The position numbers and the translations under genes were made by a program. The notes under the pieces were generated by a model, which had not been told where the DNA came from, searched no databases, and was given only the letters and a program-made list of their open reading frames with translations. From Fabrea salina (lineage: Eukaryota; Ciliophora; Heterotrichea; Heterotrichida; Fabreidae), in the NCBI GenBank assembly GCA_022984795.1, contig JALIHJ010000055.1, positions 1 through 64,000 on the forward strand: a DNA stretch of 64,000 bases. The letters run 5' to 3'. Shown in pieces: positions 17,401 through 26,436 of the stretch (positions within the stretch are counted from its first letter, which is position 1; every line of letters begins with the position of its first letter).

Positions 17401-19074
17401 AGTGTAATTACCTGCTGAAAGCTGAGTTTTGGGAATGCTAAGAACACTTCCAGTCTGAGAAGACAAGTCAATGTTAGAAGGGCCACTCAACTGACTCCAC
17501 TCATAGCTAAGAGACCCACCTGCTCTTCCAACTGACTTCTCTGCTGATACTTGCAGTGACTTGGTGGCACAAGGAATGCTGTAGGAGTAAGGAGCTGAAA
17601 GCTTGGCTGAAGGAGTAGGCACTGGGTACTTGTACTCAGCCACTGGTTCTAAGTTGGAGTAGTCGAAGGAACAATTTCCCTGCTTTTTAAGAATGTTGAA
17701 GGCATTCAGTTTCAGGGCTTCGTTGCGGATAGTGGAGTTAGACCCCAAGCTAACCACCAAAACAGTGCTGTTTTTCCACGAACAGAAAGGCTTGATTCCA
17801 AGTTTCTCTGAAGTTTCTGACTCAAAGAATGTTCCACAAGAACCAGGGTTAGTAACAGCTTCTTCATCAAATGTAACATAGATTTTGGAGTACGTCTCAG
17901 AAAAGTAAGCTGAAACTTGAGAGGAATCAAAGTAGCTCAGGCAACTTACACACTCCCCGGAAGCAGCTTTGTAGCCTGGATTGCATTCACAACTAAGACC
18001 AGTTGAGTTTTTGGTACTATTAGGAACGCACTCGCAGGTACCTTGTGAGTTGAGTCTGGCAAGTTCGACACAACTTTCACAAGAAAAGAAACTTGAATAT
18101 GCAACGCACAGAGAGTCTTCATTGATTCTGCAGTCAGAACTTCTAACACAGACTGGGCATGCAGGGTCACAATCAACACACCCATTTTCAAAAGTCTTTT
18201 TAAAGTCACAATCAATCTTGCAAATCTCAGGAGAAACCAAGCAGTTGCTATCGCTTGATACTTCGAAGTTGCCATTTTGTATCCTCACTGCTCCAATGAA
18301 CCCAAAGTAATGAGAGTAGTAGTTTCCACCGTCAAATTGCCCGCCAAGTTGAGTAGTAGTAGGTGTGCTTACAGCTGAGTCAATGAAAAAGTTACCTCCA
18401 TGGTCTACACTAATATCTACTTGCTTGCCGTTTTTCCAAATGTTTAGTGTTGTGATTCCATCTTCGTCGTAAGTTACAGAAGCTCCGATCAAGTTCCATC
18501 CACTTAATTCAATGACATTTGAAAAGCCTGAGAAGTTGTCACCGTTTAGGTTAAAAACTGCAAACTGAATATTTGAACCTTCAAAGGTTATTGAAATCAA
18601 TTCCGTTCCCGCTGAATCTTCTTTATAAAACAGAGTCTGTTTGTCATTAGAATTTCCATCAGGGCGGATCCAAAGCTCGATCAAAAAAGTAGAATCGAGG
18701 ATTAGTTGGCCTTCCTTAGCGGAAATAGTGGCTGTATTTGTTCCACCAAAGTATAGACCTCTACCATAAGTTGGGGTGGGGCCTTCATCAACCGAATTAA
18801 CTGTAAAATTTTCAGTAGAATAGCTAGTCTCAGTGTCTTTGAAGTTGATGTCGAGTATTTTGCTTTGGGAGAGTTGGCATACTCCGTTGCTGCTTACGAA
18901 ACCAGAAGGACACCCCTCCAAGCATAGCCTTACATCCCAAAGGTAGTAATTGTCAGGACAAGAATCGCAGTAAGTAATGTCAGCTCCCGAGCTATCTGCA
19001 CAATTATCATACCAGGCTTCGCTTAAACCCAAACCAACTGAGGCAAGAGTTAAAAAACGAGCAATGAGAATCAT
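14470..19074 (-). CDS. polycystin-1/REJ-like giant membrane protein with LamG module and GPS-like motif
   Basis: 1534 residues. Signal peptide (MILIARFLTLASVGLGLSEA), short Cys-rich lead, LamG-like module (about 60-270), furin-like Cys-rich stretch (about 275-385), then REJ/PKD-type beta-sandwich repeats (about 480-880; YEWSQLSGPSNIDLS, YAWKYEG, FEWTC), a region of Cys-poor helices (about 980-1130), and a GPS/GAIN-like end near 1260-1285 (C..LKEEEWVEEGC...THTSMFSL). One helix follows at about 1310-1330, then a basic loop and four more helices from about 1385. This order (REJ, GPS, first helix, cytosolic loop, more helices) is that of polycystin-1 family proteins. The GPS lacks the usual second Cys pair and has HTS instead of HLT, so self-cleavage is doubtful. 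It is not paralogous to its neighbours at the C-terminus, only in the LamG and Cys-rich parts. Confidence 0.82.
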   Translation of the reverse strand: MILIARFLTLASVGLGLSEAWYDNCADSSGADITYCDSCPDNYYLWDVRLCLEGCPSGFVSSNGVCQLSQSKILDINFKDTETSYSTENFTVNSVDEGPTPTYGRGLYFGGTNTATISAKEGQLILDSTFLIELWIRPDGNSNDKQTLFYKEDSAGTELISITFEGSNIQFAVFNLNGDNFSGFSNVIELSGWNLIGASVTYDEDGITTLNIWKNGKQVDISVDHGGNFFIDSAVSTPTTTQLGGQFDGGNYYSHYFGFIGAVRIQNGNFEVSSDSNCLVSPEICKIDCDFKKTFENGCVDCDPACPVCVRSSDCRINEDSLCVAYSSFFSCESCVELARLNSQGTCECVPNSTKNSTGLSCECNPGYKAASGECVSCLSYFDSSQVSAYFSETYSKIYVTFDEEAVTNPGSCGTFFESETSEKLGIKPFCSWKNSTVLVVSLGSNSTIRNEALKLNAFNILKKQGNCSFDYSNLEPVAEYKYPVPTPSAKLSAPYSYSIPCATKSLQVSAEKSVGRAGGSLSYEWSQLSGPSNIDLSSQTGSVLSIPKTQLSAGNYTFRVLMQNAFNSSDSAEISVKAEEAEALSVQIDAGNQISIKSGDSLKIKAFVESFCGKSSSVQYAWKYEGLSSEGEAPGNPSAVIGNSKQSHVLRIKEGDLQAGYTYVFKATAQEGESYGEAFLYVTVESSPLVAILNKADGQISNGKDLRLDASESYDPDNSQGSLEFEWTCTESGKDYCESTSGEQLLDTEQTGSILQIESEELRPGAFYYFCAKVFKETREDQKCVELEVVERGNKEISLPKPFFKINYLWELLVLLSVQGSFEDSVQWTQVLGTSLTPTTPLNKPYIYFPSESMTPGSYYSWQATLSSSTGSLTITIPWNTNVGAYCLGDLQVSPSSGSALSTEFELSIEDCFDGDEEDYPLFYSFGLIRNGYYIPLAPPRLSNKVTTKLLSGTNTLFAMVCDSMWNCEYYTKSFSVSSVSRRLQEKSVSETFLEDIKHPELIPGTVLMYCESLELEQAAITIMLSKLKEFSQDLEDIDEATYRNVVGAISVMMEEENTNESQTLELVDLALSMLDFELEILQEDTELLMDSAKSLTEKFNLNNKVLKKSQELISKVFNKYFKQSPPENQPKTIQIEGITTYRMTETPAKFKELSAKVSDSNVTLPGSLTFVDSDVVDMEVTTYSQAGNYSDIVDLSFFEAGRFSGFDLSLRTRSIYSLSNLTEPIAIEIPFHTNIGNWSCGYLKEEEWVEEGCEVVEVRSNSVIVNTTHTSMFSLQPKKPESVVVITEENEGFGISDNECSQSYIPVYLMSGILALGVCLAAIWAILGRKTSRTTPVRYIFETQGGETEGNRNKRSDYGSTIMETSRLPNTTMEASPSQEPKKFLENHLTLSLFFGKEKAFSSIYLTSEYMILGGLIGVVTWVARDTDSGNKDSEEFETQELLVILLASGITSFAIGIAEVLTKVLEGNSKAPVFVVTAALGILSFLLSVYLCSEFCEVWSVLWTYSLLAGILLEVLLSQPLRALIKASLTK

Positions 19075-19518
19075 TAAATTAAAATGGTCTAGTTTAGTCC
19101 TGAATTTCAGCTACTTTTTAATTTAAACTTAATAAATCTAGATTCAACCGGGCAAATTAACTACTCCTGGAATAAGCTATAGTAAACCTCGCTAAATGAG
19201 CTTATTCTCTCGTTGCTTCTGGTTTTCTTCTTCTAAAGAATTCAATGTTAAGAGGAAACAACTGACTAAAAGCTAAGAAACTCATTTCTAGTCTTTCTGG
19301 GAAATAATTTTGAATTCCGCAACCATATTTTACAATTAATTTCTTCACCAACTTTTTACGTTAAAACTTAAGAACTCAGCAAGCTAAAGGGTTTAAGTAA
19401 TTCATGTAATGATATTACTTGCTTGGATAGTTATTTTGTGTTTGAAACAACTCAAAGAACTACCTTAATTCAGACAGTTACTCCAATTTCTAGTTTAGTT
19501 AACTATTTAAAGACTGTT
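19075..19518. other. 444-bp AT-rich spacer, nothing recognised
   Basis: Lies upstream of the REJ-like gene (ATG at 19074) and downstream of the LamG receptor gene ending at 19519. No open frame, no repeat and no RNA-like structure seen by eye; expected to hold the promoter of the REJ-like gene. Confidence 0.45.
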
Positions 19519-22500
19519 TTAAGCATTAACCTTACTGTTTTCAAAGGTGTGGTTTTCTGTTTCGAAGTTTTCTGGACTTAGCACTTGTGGAGCTACTTTT
19601 GCTTGGTTCTTTCTTTCAAAGAATATGTGGTTTTGAGTTTTACTCATATCAGTTAAGTTGCTTACTTGGGTGATTTCTTTTTTCTTAGAAACTTTTTCTA
19701 GAAGGAAGCAGCAGATTGTGACTAGTGACTGGAAACCCATCGCACCTACTGTTAAGCATATGATGCAGATTTCAACTAGCCAGTCAATACCTCGGAAGTC
19801 AGTCTGCAGGAAGTAGGTGACCAGTAGGAACACTAAGCTGATAACTACTTCAGCTGAGACTGAGGCTATTTGAGTCTTTGCTTCTTTGTAAGGAGTTACT
19901 TTGAATAAGAACACAATGTACCCAATACTCAAAGCAGCATTGATACTGGCTTGAATGTATGCTAAGTCACCAAGTAAAACCAGACTCATTGAAAGAAGCA
20001 TTCTTCTTAAGATGAACACTGGGTAAGTTAAGCTGGGTCTGAACTTAGAGTTGCAGTCAAACTCGTAGAAGAGGGTTCCCCAGCTTAAGTAGAAGTTAGA
20101 TTCATCAGTCAGGTTAATAATCCAGTTTCTGCACTTCTTGCAGAATCCAAACAACACAAAAGGAGTTGCTACTATAGAGCAGGCAACTAAGAACCCTACT
20201 ATGAAGTTAACAACTCCAATTGTTTCTGAGTCAGGAACTGAAGACACCTGTATAAAGCAAGCCATCGACAGCTCCAGGTAGCACTGAACCCAGTATCTTA
20301 AGAATGCATTGTACCTATATCCTCTCAGCACTGGTTTAAGTCTATTCTGTAAACATGGAATCTTGGAAAGCAGCCATACAATAGGCCAGCTCAGCAGTAT
20401 CACCAGCAAAATTACAATATCTGCTCCAGCATTTACCAGAAACATTTCTGAGGTCATTGAGTACTTGTCTGTGTAATGCTTTGAGTCTTTCCCTGTGACT
20501 AGTTTAAGCAAGTAGCTGAAAAAGTCAGAGACGTATTGGAACACGTCCAGTCCTTCGAAGAAACCCCTTATAGTGGGAGTTAGTGGATTGTTACTCATGA
20601 CAATGTAAGAGAGTAGCTGGATGTTGTTTAACATTGCCCATATGTCTGCAGGATTCCCGTTTATTAGTATAGACACTCCACCCATAGCTCCTCCTACTGC
20701 TCCTGCAGTTTGAGCTGTCGCTTTAGCTTTATCAAATAGAATTTTCCCTGGGTCATACTTTGATAGGTTTGTTTCCAGTTGCTTGGCTCCTAAACTAAAC
20801 CCGGAAGTGCTGTTTATGTCTGACAAAAACTCCAAAGCAACAACCTCTCCTTCTGCTACATAGTTCTTAAAGTCCAGGTCAATCTCGTACTTGGTGTTGT
20901 CTACTTCTTTGAAGGAGTAGGTGTACTCTATGCTTTTGTTTTGCAGTTGAATAGCAATGCTTTGATTGGTGAGTGAAGACACTAGTTGTTCTGAAAAGGT
21001 CAGTGTAAGTAGGTTGTCATTGTTACAAGTCAAGTTTGAGTAGAAGTTGGTACAGACTTGGTCTCTTATGAATCCCTCTAAGCACTCACAAGTATTGTTG
21101 AAGCTTGTAAATCCTTTGTTACAAGAGCAAGTGTTATTTGAGTTTAAAAACGCATTTTCTATGCACTCTGTGCATTCATTTCCAGTTATACAATCTGCAC
21201 ACAACTCCATACACTTTAAACACTCAGTCTCCTCCAGGTAAGTTCTGTTAGGACAAGGTCTGCAGGTCCCATCTTCTTGTAGATAAGCGTTTTCACATGA
21301 AAGACAGTCAGTGGCTTCTGGACCTGAGCAGGTTTCACAAGTAGGGTAGCACTTTAAACACTCAGAAGTATCTTGGTCTGCAAAGTATCCTTCTTCACAC
21401 ACACAGTCTCCTGAAGGGTCATTCAAAGAGTGTTTAGCTTCACAGTTGACAGTATCTAAGTCCAGAAAAGAGCAATTTGCAGTACATGCCTGGCAGTTTA
21501 TTCCAGCTGACTCAGTATTGAAGTAGCCGTCTGAACAGTAGCATTTATTGTGAACTACTTGTCTTCCAAGAGAAGAATCGCACTCAATGCAGGTTAGGTT
21601 GAGTCTGTCTAAGCCATAACCTTCGTTGCACAAGCAGGGGTTTCCAGAGGCATTGGGCTTACACTCAGTGCAGTCTCCTTGCTCAAAACCTCTACAGATA
21701 AAGCACATAGAGTCCTTACACAAGTTGCAGGTATTCTGCCTAGAGCATCCATCAGTACACTCTGAATCACACTCCACACACTCATTTCCATTCCAGAAGT
21801 CAGTGATTAAGCAGTTGGGTAGGCATTGGTCTTGGTTGTCTATAGGGCAGAAACTGCAAGACTCACAATTAGAAGACTCCAACAAAGTAGTAGGATCCCT
21901 GTGTGAGTTGTAAATTCTCACTTCCCAAAGGAACCCAGTGTAGAAGTTGTTGAATGTGGTTTGATCTGAATGTTCAGCTCCTATTGAAAACAAGTAAGAG
22001 TTTTCTAAGCCCACTAGCCAGTCATTCCCCAGAGTGCCAGAAATCACTTGGGTAGTGTTTAGGTAGGCAGAAACTCTGAACTCAGGCACTGCTAGGTTCC
22101 GGTGTGTTCCAACTACCAGAAAGTTCCAACCTTCTTCTACTGAGTCAGTTGAGGAGTGAGGATTTGAGGTTAGGTCCAGGTCTACTTGTGGTTGTTTGGA
22201 GTTGAGTGAGACTTTGAACTTGGTGTCTACTCCTGAAGAGTCTCTTTGTTTGGTAAGAAGAGTTCCAGAGTCTGCAGTAGGTCTTATCCACATCGTTACT
22301 GTGAACTCAGGGGCTAATGCAAGAATTGGGCTTGCAGCTAGTTGCATGTAAGCTGAACCATCAAAGTAATAACCTCTGTCTTTGGCAGGAATAGGATCAT
22401 GGACAACAGGAGTTGGGTAAAACTGATTGTTATTTCCTGTGAGCACTGGAATAGAGGACTGAGTATCTGTGACAATGTTTTGAATAGCGTGAGGTTGTAA

Positions 22501-23736
22501 GTGGAACACAAAGTCGTCAACTGGATCACATCCACCTGAAGGACAAAAAGGGTAGCAAGCTCCTTGAATAGGGAGGTGAGTAGGGCTACACTGAGTGCAG
22601 TGTGTGAAAAGAGGTGAAGTGCATACATCACATCCTTTACTGCAGGAATCGCAGGTCTCAGTTGACTCATTCCAGTAAAAGGTCGGGCTGCACTCACAGT
22701 CTGAAGGATTAGAAGCATTTGTAATGCAGGTATTGCAACTCCCAACATAATCAGAGCACTCCAAACACTGTTGGTCTTCACACAAGTTACACTGAATATC
22801 ATTGCGCACACAACCCTTGGAACTACAAACACTCTCACAGAGCACACAGTTAGTTCCATCCCAGTAACTGTCTATTCCACAGTTGGGCAAGCAGTCCCCT
22901 GACAGAGGACACTCACTACAGCCAGAGCAAGTAGTAGACAGCAGTGTGCTTGAGTCCTTTTCTGAGTTGAATATTTTGACCTCCCATAGAAACCCAGTGA
23001 AGCCTGAGTTGTTGTCTCCTATTTTGAAGATAAAGGAGTCTTCTAGGTCTTTGAACCAGTCCTGGGCTAAGTTAGTGCTGTCTTGAAAGTTGGAGTTAGA
23101 AAAGACTTTGATGTTGTAGTGGTCATTTTCTATGCGAGTCTGGACACTGATGAAGTTCCAGGAGTCTTGAGTCAGAGGATCTGCAGTTGAGTGGAAAACT
23201 TGGGAGTTTGTTAGGAAAAGCCTTATGCTGACTTTAGGAGAGTAGTTGTCTAAATAGAGTCTTAGGTAGCTTTCAAGGGAGTTGCTTTGTTTGGATAAAA
23301 GAGTTCCACCTGGTGCTGAGGGGTTTATCCACATTGCTATTGTGAATTCAGGTGCCAGAGTAAGTAGTGGTGTAGTAACTGAGTTGTAGGGTGGTAGTTG
23401 CATGTAAGAAGTGCCTGTGAAATAATAACCTCTGTCTTTGGCAGGAATGGGGTCATGGACATCTGAAGTTGGGTAAAACTGATTGTTATTTCCTGTGAGC
23501 ACTGGAATGGAGGACTGAGTGTCTGTGACAATGTTTTGAATGGCATGAGGTTGTAAGTGGAACACAAAGTCGTCAAGTGTGTTGCAATGACCTGAAGGAC
23601 AAAAGGGATGACAGATTCCTTGTATCGAAAAGTGAGTAGACCTACACTGAGTGCAGTGTGTGAAGAGTGGTGAAGTGCATCTATCACACCCTGGAGTGCA
23701 TGCATGACAAGCTTTAACTGCTTCGTTTTTGTAGTA
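19519..23736 (-). CDS. 3' (C-terminal) part of frameshifted giant LamG/Cys-rich receptor
   Basis: About 1405 residues in frame with the stop TAA at 19519. It contains two LamG modules (each with GYYFxGxxYMQL and GFLWEV+I+NS), long furin-like Cys-rich arrays (CxxCxxxCxxC, about 340 residues around 21050-21850), a spacer, and the polytopic membrane domain (from IWAMLNNIQLLSYIVM, about 20650 down to 19720) paralogous to those ending at 1293 and 6807. The cytosolic tail ends in ...ENSKVNA. The frame is open upstream to 23844, but 23737-23844 encodes no Cys pattern. The true upstream sequence is the other frame (next entry), which joins at CECDIG|YYKNEAVKAC after skipping one base near 23737. There is no separate signal peptide here, so it is not an independent gene. 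Confidence 0.8.
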   Translation of the reverse strand, partial: YYKNEAVKACHACTPGCDRCTSPLFTHCTQCRSTHFSIQGICHPFCPSGHCNTLDDFVFHLQPHAIQNIVTDTQSSIPVLTGNNNQFYPTSDVHDPIPAKDRGYYFTGTSYMQLPPYNSVTTPLLTLAPEFTIAMWINPSAPGGTLLSKQSNSLESYLRLYLDNYSPKVSIRLFLTNSQVFHSTADPLTQDSWNFISVQTRIENDHYNIKVFSNSNFQDSTNLAQDWFKDLEDSFIFKIGDNNSGFTGFLWEVKIFNSEKDSSTLLSTTCSGCSECPLSGDCLPNCGIDSYWDGTNCVLCESVCSSKGCVRNDIQCNLCEDQQCLECSDYVGSCNTCITNASNPSDCECSPTFYWNESTETCDSCSKGCDVCTSPLFTHCTQCSPTHLPIQGACYPFCPSGGCDPVDDFVFHLQPHAIQNIVTDTQSSIPVLTGNNNQFYPTPVVHDPIPAKDRGYYFDGSAYMQLAASPILALAPEFTVTMWIRPTADSGTLLTKQRDSSGVDTKFKVSLNSKQPQVDLDLTSNPHSSTDSVEEGWNFLVVGTHRNLAVPEFRVSAYLNTTQVISGTLGNDWLVGLENSYLFSIGAEHSDQTTFNNFYTGFLWEVRIYNSHRDPTTLLESSNCESCSFCPIDNQDQCLPNCLITDFWNGNECVECDSECTDGCSRQNTCNLCKDSMCFICRGFEQGDCTECKPNASGNPCLCNEGYGLDRLNLTCIECDSSLGRQVVHNKCYCSDGYFNTESAGINCQACTANCSFLDLDTVNCEAKHSLNDPSGDCVCEEGYFADQDTSECLKCYPTCETCSGPEATDCLSCENAYLQEDGTCRPCPNRTYLEETECLKCMELCADCITGNECTECIENAFLNSNNTCSCNKGFTSFNNTCECLEGFIRDQVCTNFYSNLTCNNDNLLTLTFSEQLVSSLTNQSIAIQLQNKSIEYTYSFKEVDNTKYEIDLDFKNYVAEGEVVALEFLSDINSTSGFSLGAKQLETNLSKYDPGKILFDKAKATAQTAGAVGGAMGGVSILINGNPADIWAMLNNIQLLSYIVMSNNPLTPTIRGFFEGLDVFQYVSDFFSYLLKLVTGKDSKHYTDKYSMTSEMFLVNAGADIVILLVILLSWPIVWLLSKIPCLQNRLKPVLRGYRYNAFLRYWVQCYLELSMACFIQVSSVPDSETIGVVNFIVGFLVACSIVATPFVLFGFCKKCRNWIINLTDESNFYLSWGTLFYEFDCNSKFRPSLTYPVFILRRMLLSMSLVLLGDLAYIQASINAALSIGYIVFLFKVTPYKEAKTQIASVSAEVVISLVFLLVTYFLQTDFRGIDWLVEICIICLTVGAMGFQSLVTICCFLLEKVSKKKEITQVSNLTDMSKTQNHIFFERKNQAKVAPQVLSPENFETENHTFENSKVNA
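22350..22640 (-). repeat. internal coding duplication, copy A (partner 23405-23700)
   Basis: About 270-290 bp nearly identical to 23405-23700 in the same strand and frame, spaced by about 1.06 kb. Both encode a Cys linker (CTSPLFTHCTQC) followed by DDFVFHLQPHAIQNIVTDTQ and the start of a LamG module. Runs such as cctctgtctttggcaggaat are identical. The high DNA identity shows recent duplication or gene conversion of one linker-plus-LamG unit of about 1 kb. Confidence 0.85.
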
Positions 23737-26407
23737 ACCCAATATCACACTCACAGTTATTTCCATTGAAATATGCATTGGATTGGCAAAAAGAGCAAGA
23801 TCCTGAGCTAAAATAAGTGCACGATCTGCAAAGTTCATCAGCACAAAGGTAGCAGTTTTCAGGCCTCACACAGCCTTCAGTACACTCAGCTTTGCAAGGA
23901 GAGCACCCAGTTCCATCAATGTACTGGTTTAACTCGCAGTCACTAGGACAAATGAGCTCAGTTGGACAGAACCCAGAACACTCAGAAGGGCACCTTGTAG
24001 TAGAAAACCCTTCTGCTTCCTTTCCATGGATATTGTATATTCTGATGCTCCACAAAAACCCTGTGAAAGAGCTAGAAAATTTCCCTATTATAAGTTTTTT
24101 GCTCCTTTGATCCTCAAAAAATGTTGCAGCAGAAGTGGTGTACTCAGATTCTTGGGAGTTGTTTACTTTGAGCACAAACTTAGTTTTTCCGTCAGTGAGA
24201 ATTTCACCTGAAACAGAGAAGTAAGTCCATGTGTCTTTGAAACTAGATGTACTCTGTAGTGAAGCTATTTCTCCAGACTTAGTTTCAATACTTGCTTGCA
24301 ATTTGTATAAGCTGAATTCGAGGAGCGGGTTGGTGTAGCTTTTAGTCAGTAGAACTCCATCTCCTTTGAGTCTAATCCATCCCATAATGGTGAATTGAGG
24401 ACCTATGGTTAAGTGCTCACTGCCGTAAGAGTTTGTGTTGAAGTAGTACCCTCTGAGTTTAGAAGGGTAATGATATAAAGCTTTTAATTGATCGTAATAA
24501 ATATGGTTGTTAAAGTTACCTTCTAAACTCAGTTGACTCCCATAAACGCATTCTCTGTCCAACACATTAACCAATAGCCCAGCTGGACACTCTTCTACAC
24601 ACATATAATTGTATAAAAGAAAGAAACCAGCCATGCAAGCAGAGCATTGATTATACTCGCTTCCTGAACAGGCTTTGCAGCCATTGAAGCAGTTATTGCA
24701 GTTAGGAACATTCCCCACACAAAGGTACTGAGCTCCATCCACACAAGCATTTGAGAGATCGGTAAGACAAGGAGTGAAGGAATCACTGCATGTGCAGGCT
24801 TGGCACCCAGAGTTATCATAACTATTATATCCACAGCTATCCAAAGGTCCAGTAGTCGCCCCTGAAAGGTCAACTTGATTTTGCCATACTTTAAGGGTAT
24901 ATATGATGCCCTCTCCAAAGAAGTCCCCCATGAAAAAGTGCAAAAACTTAGTGTGTCTGAAAATTAAGCCATTCTCAGTTAGGGTTGCTACAACAATGCC
25001 GTCTTTGTAGAGCTTTAAAGTGCTGCTAAAAGAAAACTTGCAACTAAGTCCTACTTCAACCCAGGTATTAGAGTCTATGGTATCTGGAAGTTCTAGTCTG
25101 CTAGTCAGACCTAAGGTATTTCTGAGTTTCAACCTAATTCCAGAGTTGTCAATCACTAACTCAGACCCCTTTTTCAGGATAGTTCCTGATATGTGGTAAA
25201 CCCACAACTTAATGCTGAAGGTGTGGTACAGGTAAACCTGGTCCTTGGATTTAAGGAATTTGTTGTAGTTGTAGTAAGCTCCTCTTCCTTTAAGGGGGAT
25301 TGCATCGTCTTCTTGAGGATTGGTGCTTGGAAAGCAGGTTGAAGCATCTGATCCGCTTTGAAAGTAAGTGTAAGAGCAAGGACTCTGATCAAAGTTTTCT
25401 TCCAGCACAGGGTCTGTTGGAAGTGATTCCATGTGACTAGTGCAATCAAATCCAAAAGGACAGTCAAGCATGCAGACTCCTTGAACTGAAGGACCTGACA
25501 CACAACTGCCTCTGCAGATCCAAGGGTCTATAGAGTCAATAGAAGAACTGCATTCAACATCTTCATCTACTAAATAAAGGCCAATATTCATAGACTCAGA
25601 ATCGTTAAGGGAGTTCCTAAAGATGAGTCTGTACAAACGACCCTTGAACCCTGGAGCATCGGACTTTCCTATTACCCAGTCTAGTGTAGACAAGGAATCA
25701 AACTGAAAACTAAGCCAACAGTCTTCTATTGCAACCGTGTTCTGAGCAGTTCCATCAACAAATCCTTTTAGAGTGCAGGTATCAACTCCACTTTGGTCTG
25801 CCATAATGCTTATCTTTCGCCAGGAGAATTCTGAGCCTTCCATGCTCATCTGCCCAGTTTGGTAGCTTCCATCCAGTGTGCTGGTGTATTTGATTGTAAG
25901 GTCCCAATTAACCTTAAAAATTGAAGCACTTGTAGATGTATCAACTTTGTAATGGACGGTTGAGTCCATCATAGTTATGACCCTTCCAACTTCAGAGTAC
26001 CTTACCCAGAAAATAAGTGTACTGGCTATTCCAGGAAAGAACTCTTGGGTTGACTTGTAAGAAGAATGACTTTCAAAGTAGTACCCCATTATCTGAGTAG
26101 GTGTAGGATCAGTCCTGTGGATCAATCCCGCTCCTGAAAGGTCAGTGTTTTGAGTAAAGCTGCCTATAGTTTTAACTTGAATGTCTGTATTTTCATAAAA
26201 CCTTAAGTCAAAAAGGTCATTGTTGCCACTTGGACATGAACAAGAAGATCCATCTTCCGTGCACCCAGTCGGACATATTTCTAAGCAAGCACCCTGGAGC
26301 AAGTGGTAATCTACTTGGCAACTAGTGCAGGGGCTTTCGTTTGGGTCAGAGCAAAAGGGGTAACTAAGCACTAAAGTCACCAAAGCTAAATACTTCACCA
26401 TAATCAT
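23714..26407 (-). CDS. 5' (N-terminal) part of frameshifted giant LamG/Cys-rich receptor
   Basis: 897 codons from a good signal peptide (MIMVKYLALVTLVLSYPFC), ending at a TAA just after a frameshift near 23737. It carries three LamG-like modules (about 65-275, 330-545 and 650-800) separated by short Cys-rich linkers (CSGSEYNQCSACMAGFF, CVRPENCYLCADELC). The Cys rhythm breaks off at CECDIG and resumes at once in the +1-shifted frame of the preceding entry, giving a combined receptor of about 2300 residues with five LamG modules. One surplus T in GGGTTACTAC explains the split. Assembly error, a recent indel or programmed frameshifting cannot be told apart from sequence alone. No GT..AG intron of 16 nt fits here. 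Confidence 0.8.
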   Translation of the reverse strand: MIMVKYLALVTLVLSYPFCSDPNESPCTSCQVDYHLLQGACLEICPTGCTEDGSSCSCPSGNNDLFDLRFYENTDIQVKTIGSFTQNTDLSGAGLIHRTDPTPTQIMGYYFESHSSYKSTQEFFPGIASTLIFWVRYSEVGRVITMMDSTVHYKVDTSTSASIFKVNWDLTIKYTSTLDGSYQTGQMSMEGSEFSWRKISIMADQSGVDTCTLKGFVDGTAQNTVAIEDCWLSFQFDSLSTLDWVIGKSDAPGFKGRLYRLIFRNSLNDSESMNIGLYLVDEDVECSSSIDSIDPWICRGSCVSGPSVQGVCMLDCPFGFDCTSHMESLPTDPVLEENFDQSPCSYTYFQSGSDASTCFPSTNPQEDDAIPLKGRGAYYNYNKFLKSKDQVYLYHTFSIKLWVYHISGTILKKGSELVIDNSGIRLKLRNTLGLTSRLELPDTIDSNTWVEVGLSCKFSFSSTLKLYKDGIVVATLTENGLIFRHTKFLHFFMGDFFGEGIIYTLKVWQNQVDLSGATTGPLDSCGYNSYDNSGCQACTCSDSFTPCLTDLSNACVDGAQYLCVGNVPNCNNCFNGCKACSGSEYNQCSACMAGFFLLYNYMCVEECPAGLLVNVLDRECVYGSQLSLEGNFNNHIYYDQLKALYHYPSKLRGYYFNTNSYGSEHLTIGPQFTIMGWIRLKGDGVLLTKSYTNPLLEFSLYKLQASIETKSGEIASLQSTSSFKDTWTYFSVSGEILTDGKTKFVLKVNNSQESEYTTSAATFFEDQRSKKLIIGKFSSSFTGFLWSIRIYNIHGKEAEGFSTTRCPSECSGFCPTELICPSDCELNQYIDGTGCSPCKAECTEGCVRPENCYLCADELCRSCTYFSSGSCSFCQSNAYFNGNNCECDIGLLQKRSS

Positions 26408-26436
26408 TTTATTAGCTTAAATTGGAACTTTCTAAT

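Noticed and set aside
23737-23844. Independent start for the 3' receptor part at 23844
   Set aside because: This stretch is the wrong frame of the upstream part; it has no signal peptide and no Cys pattern.
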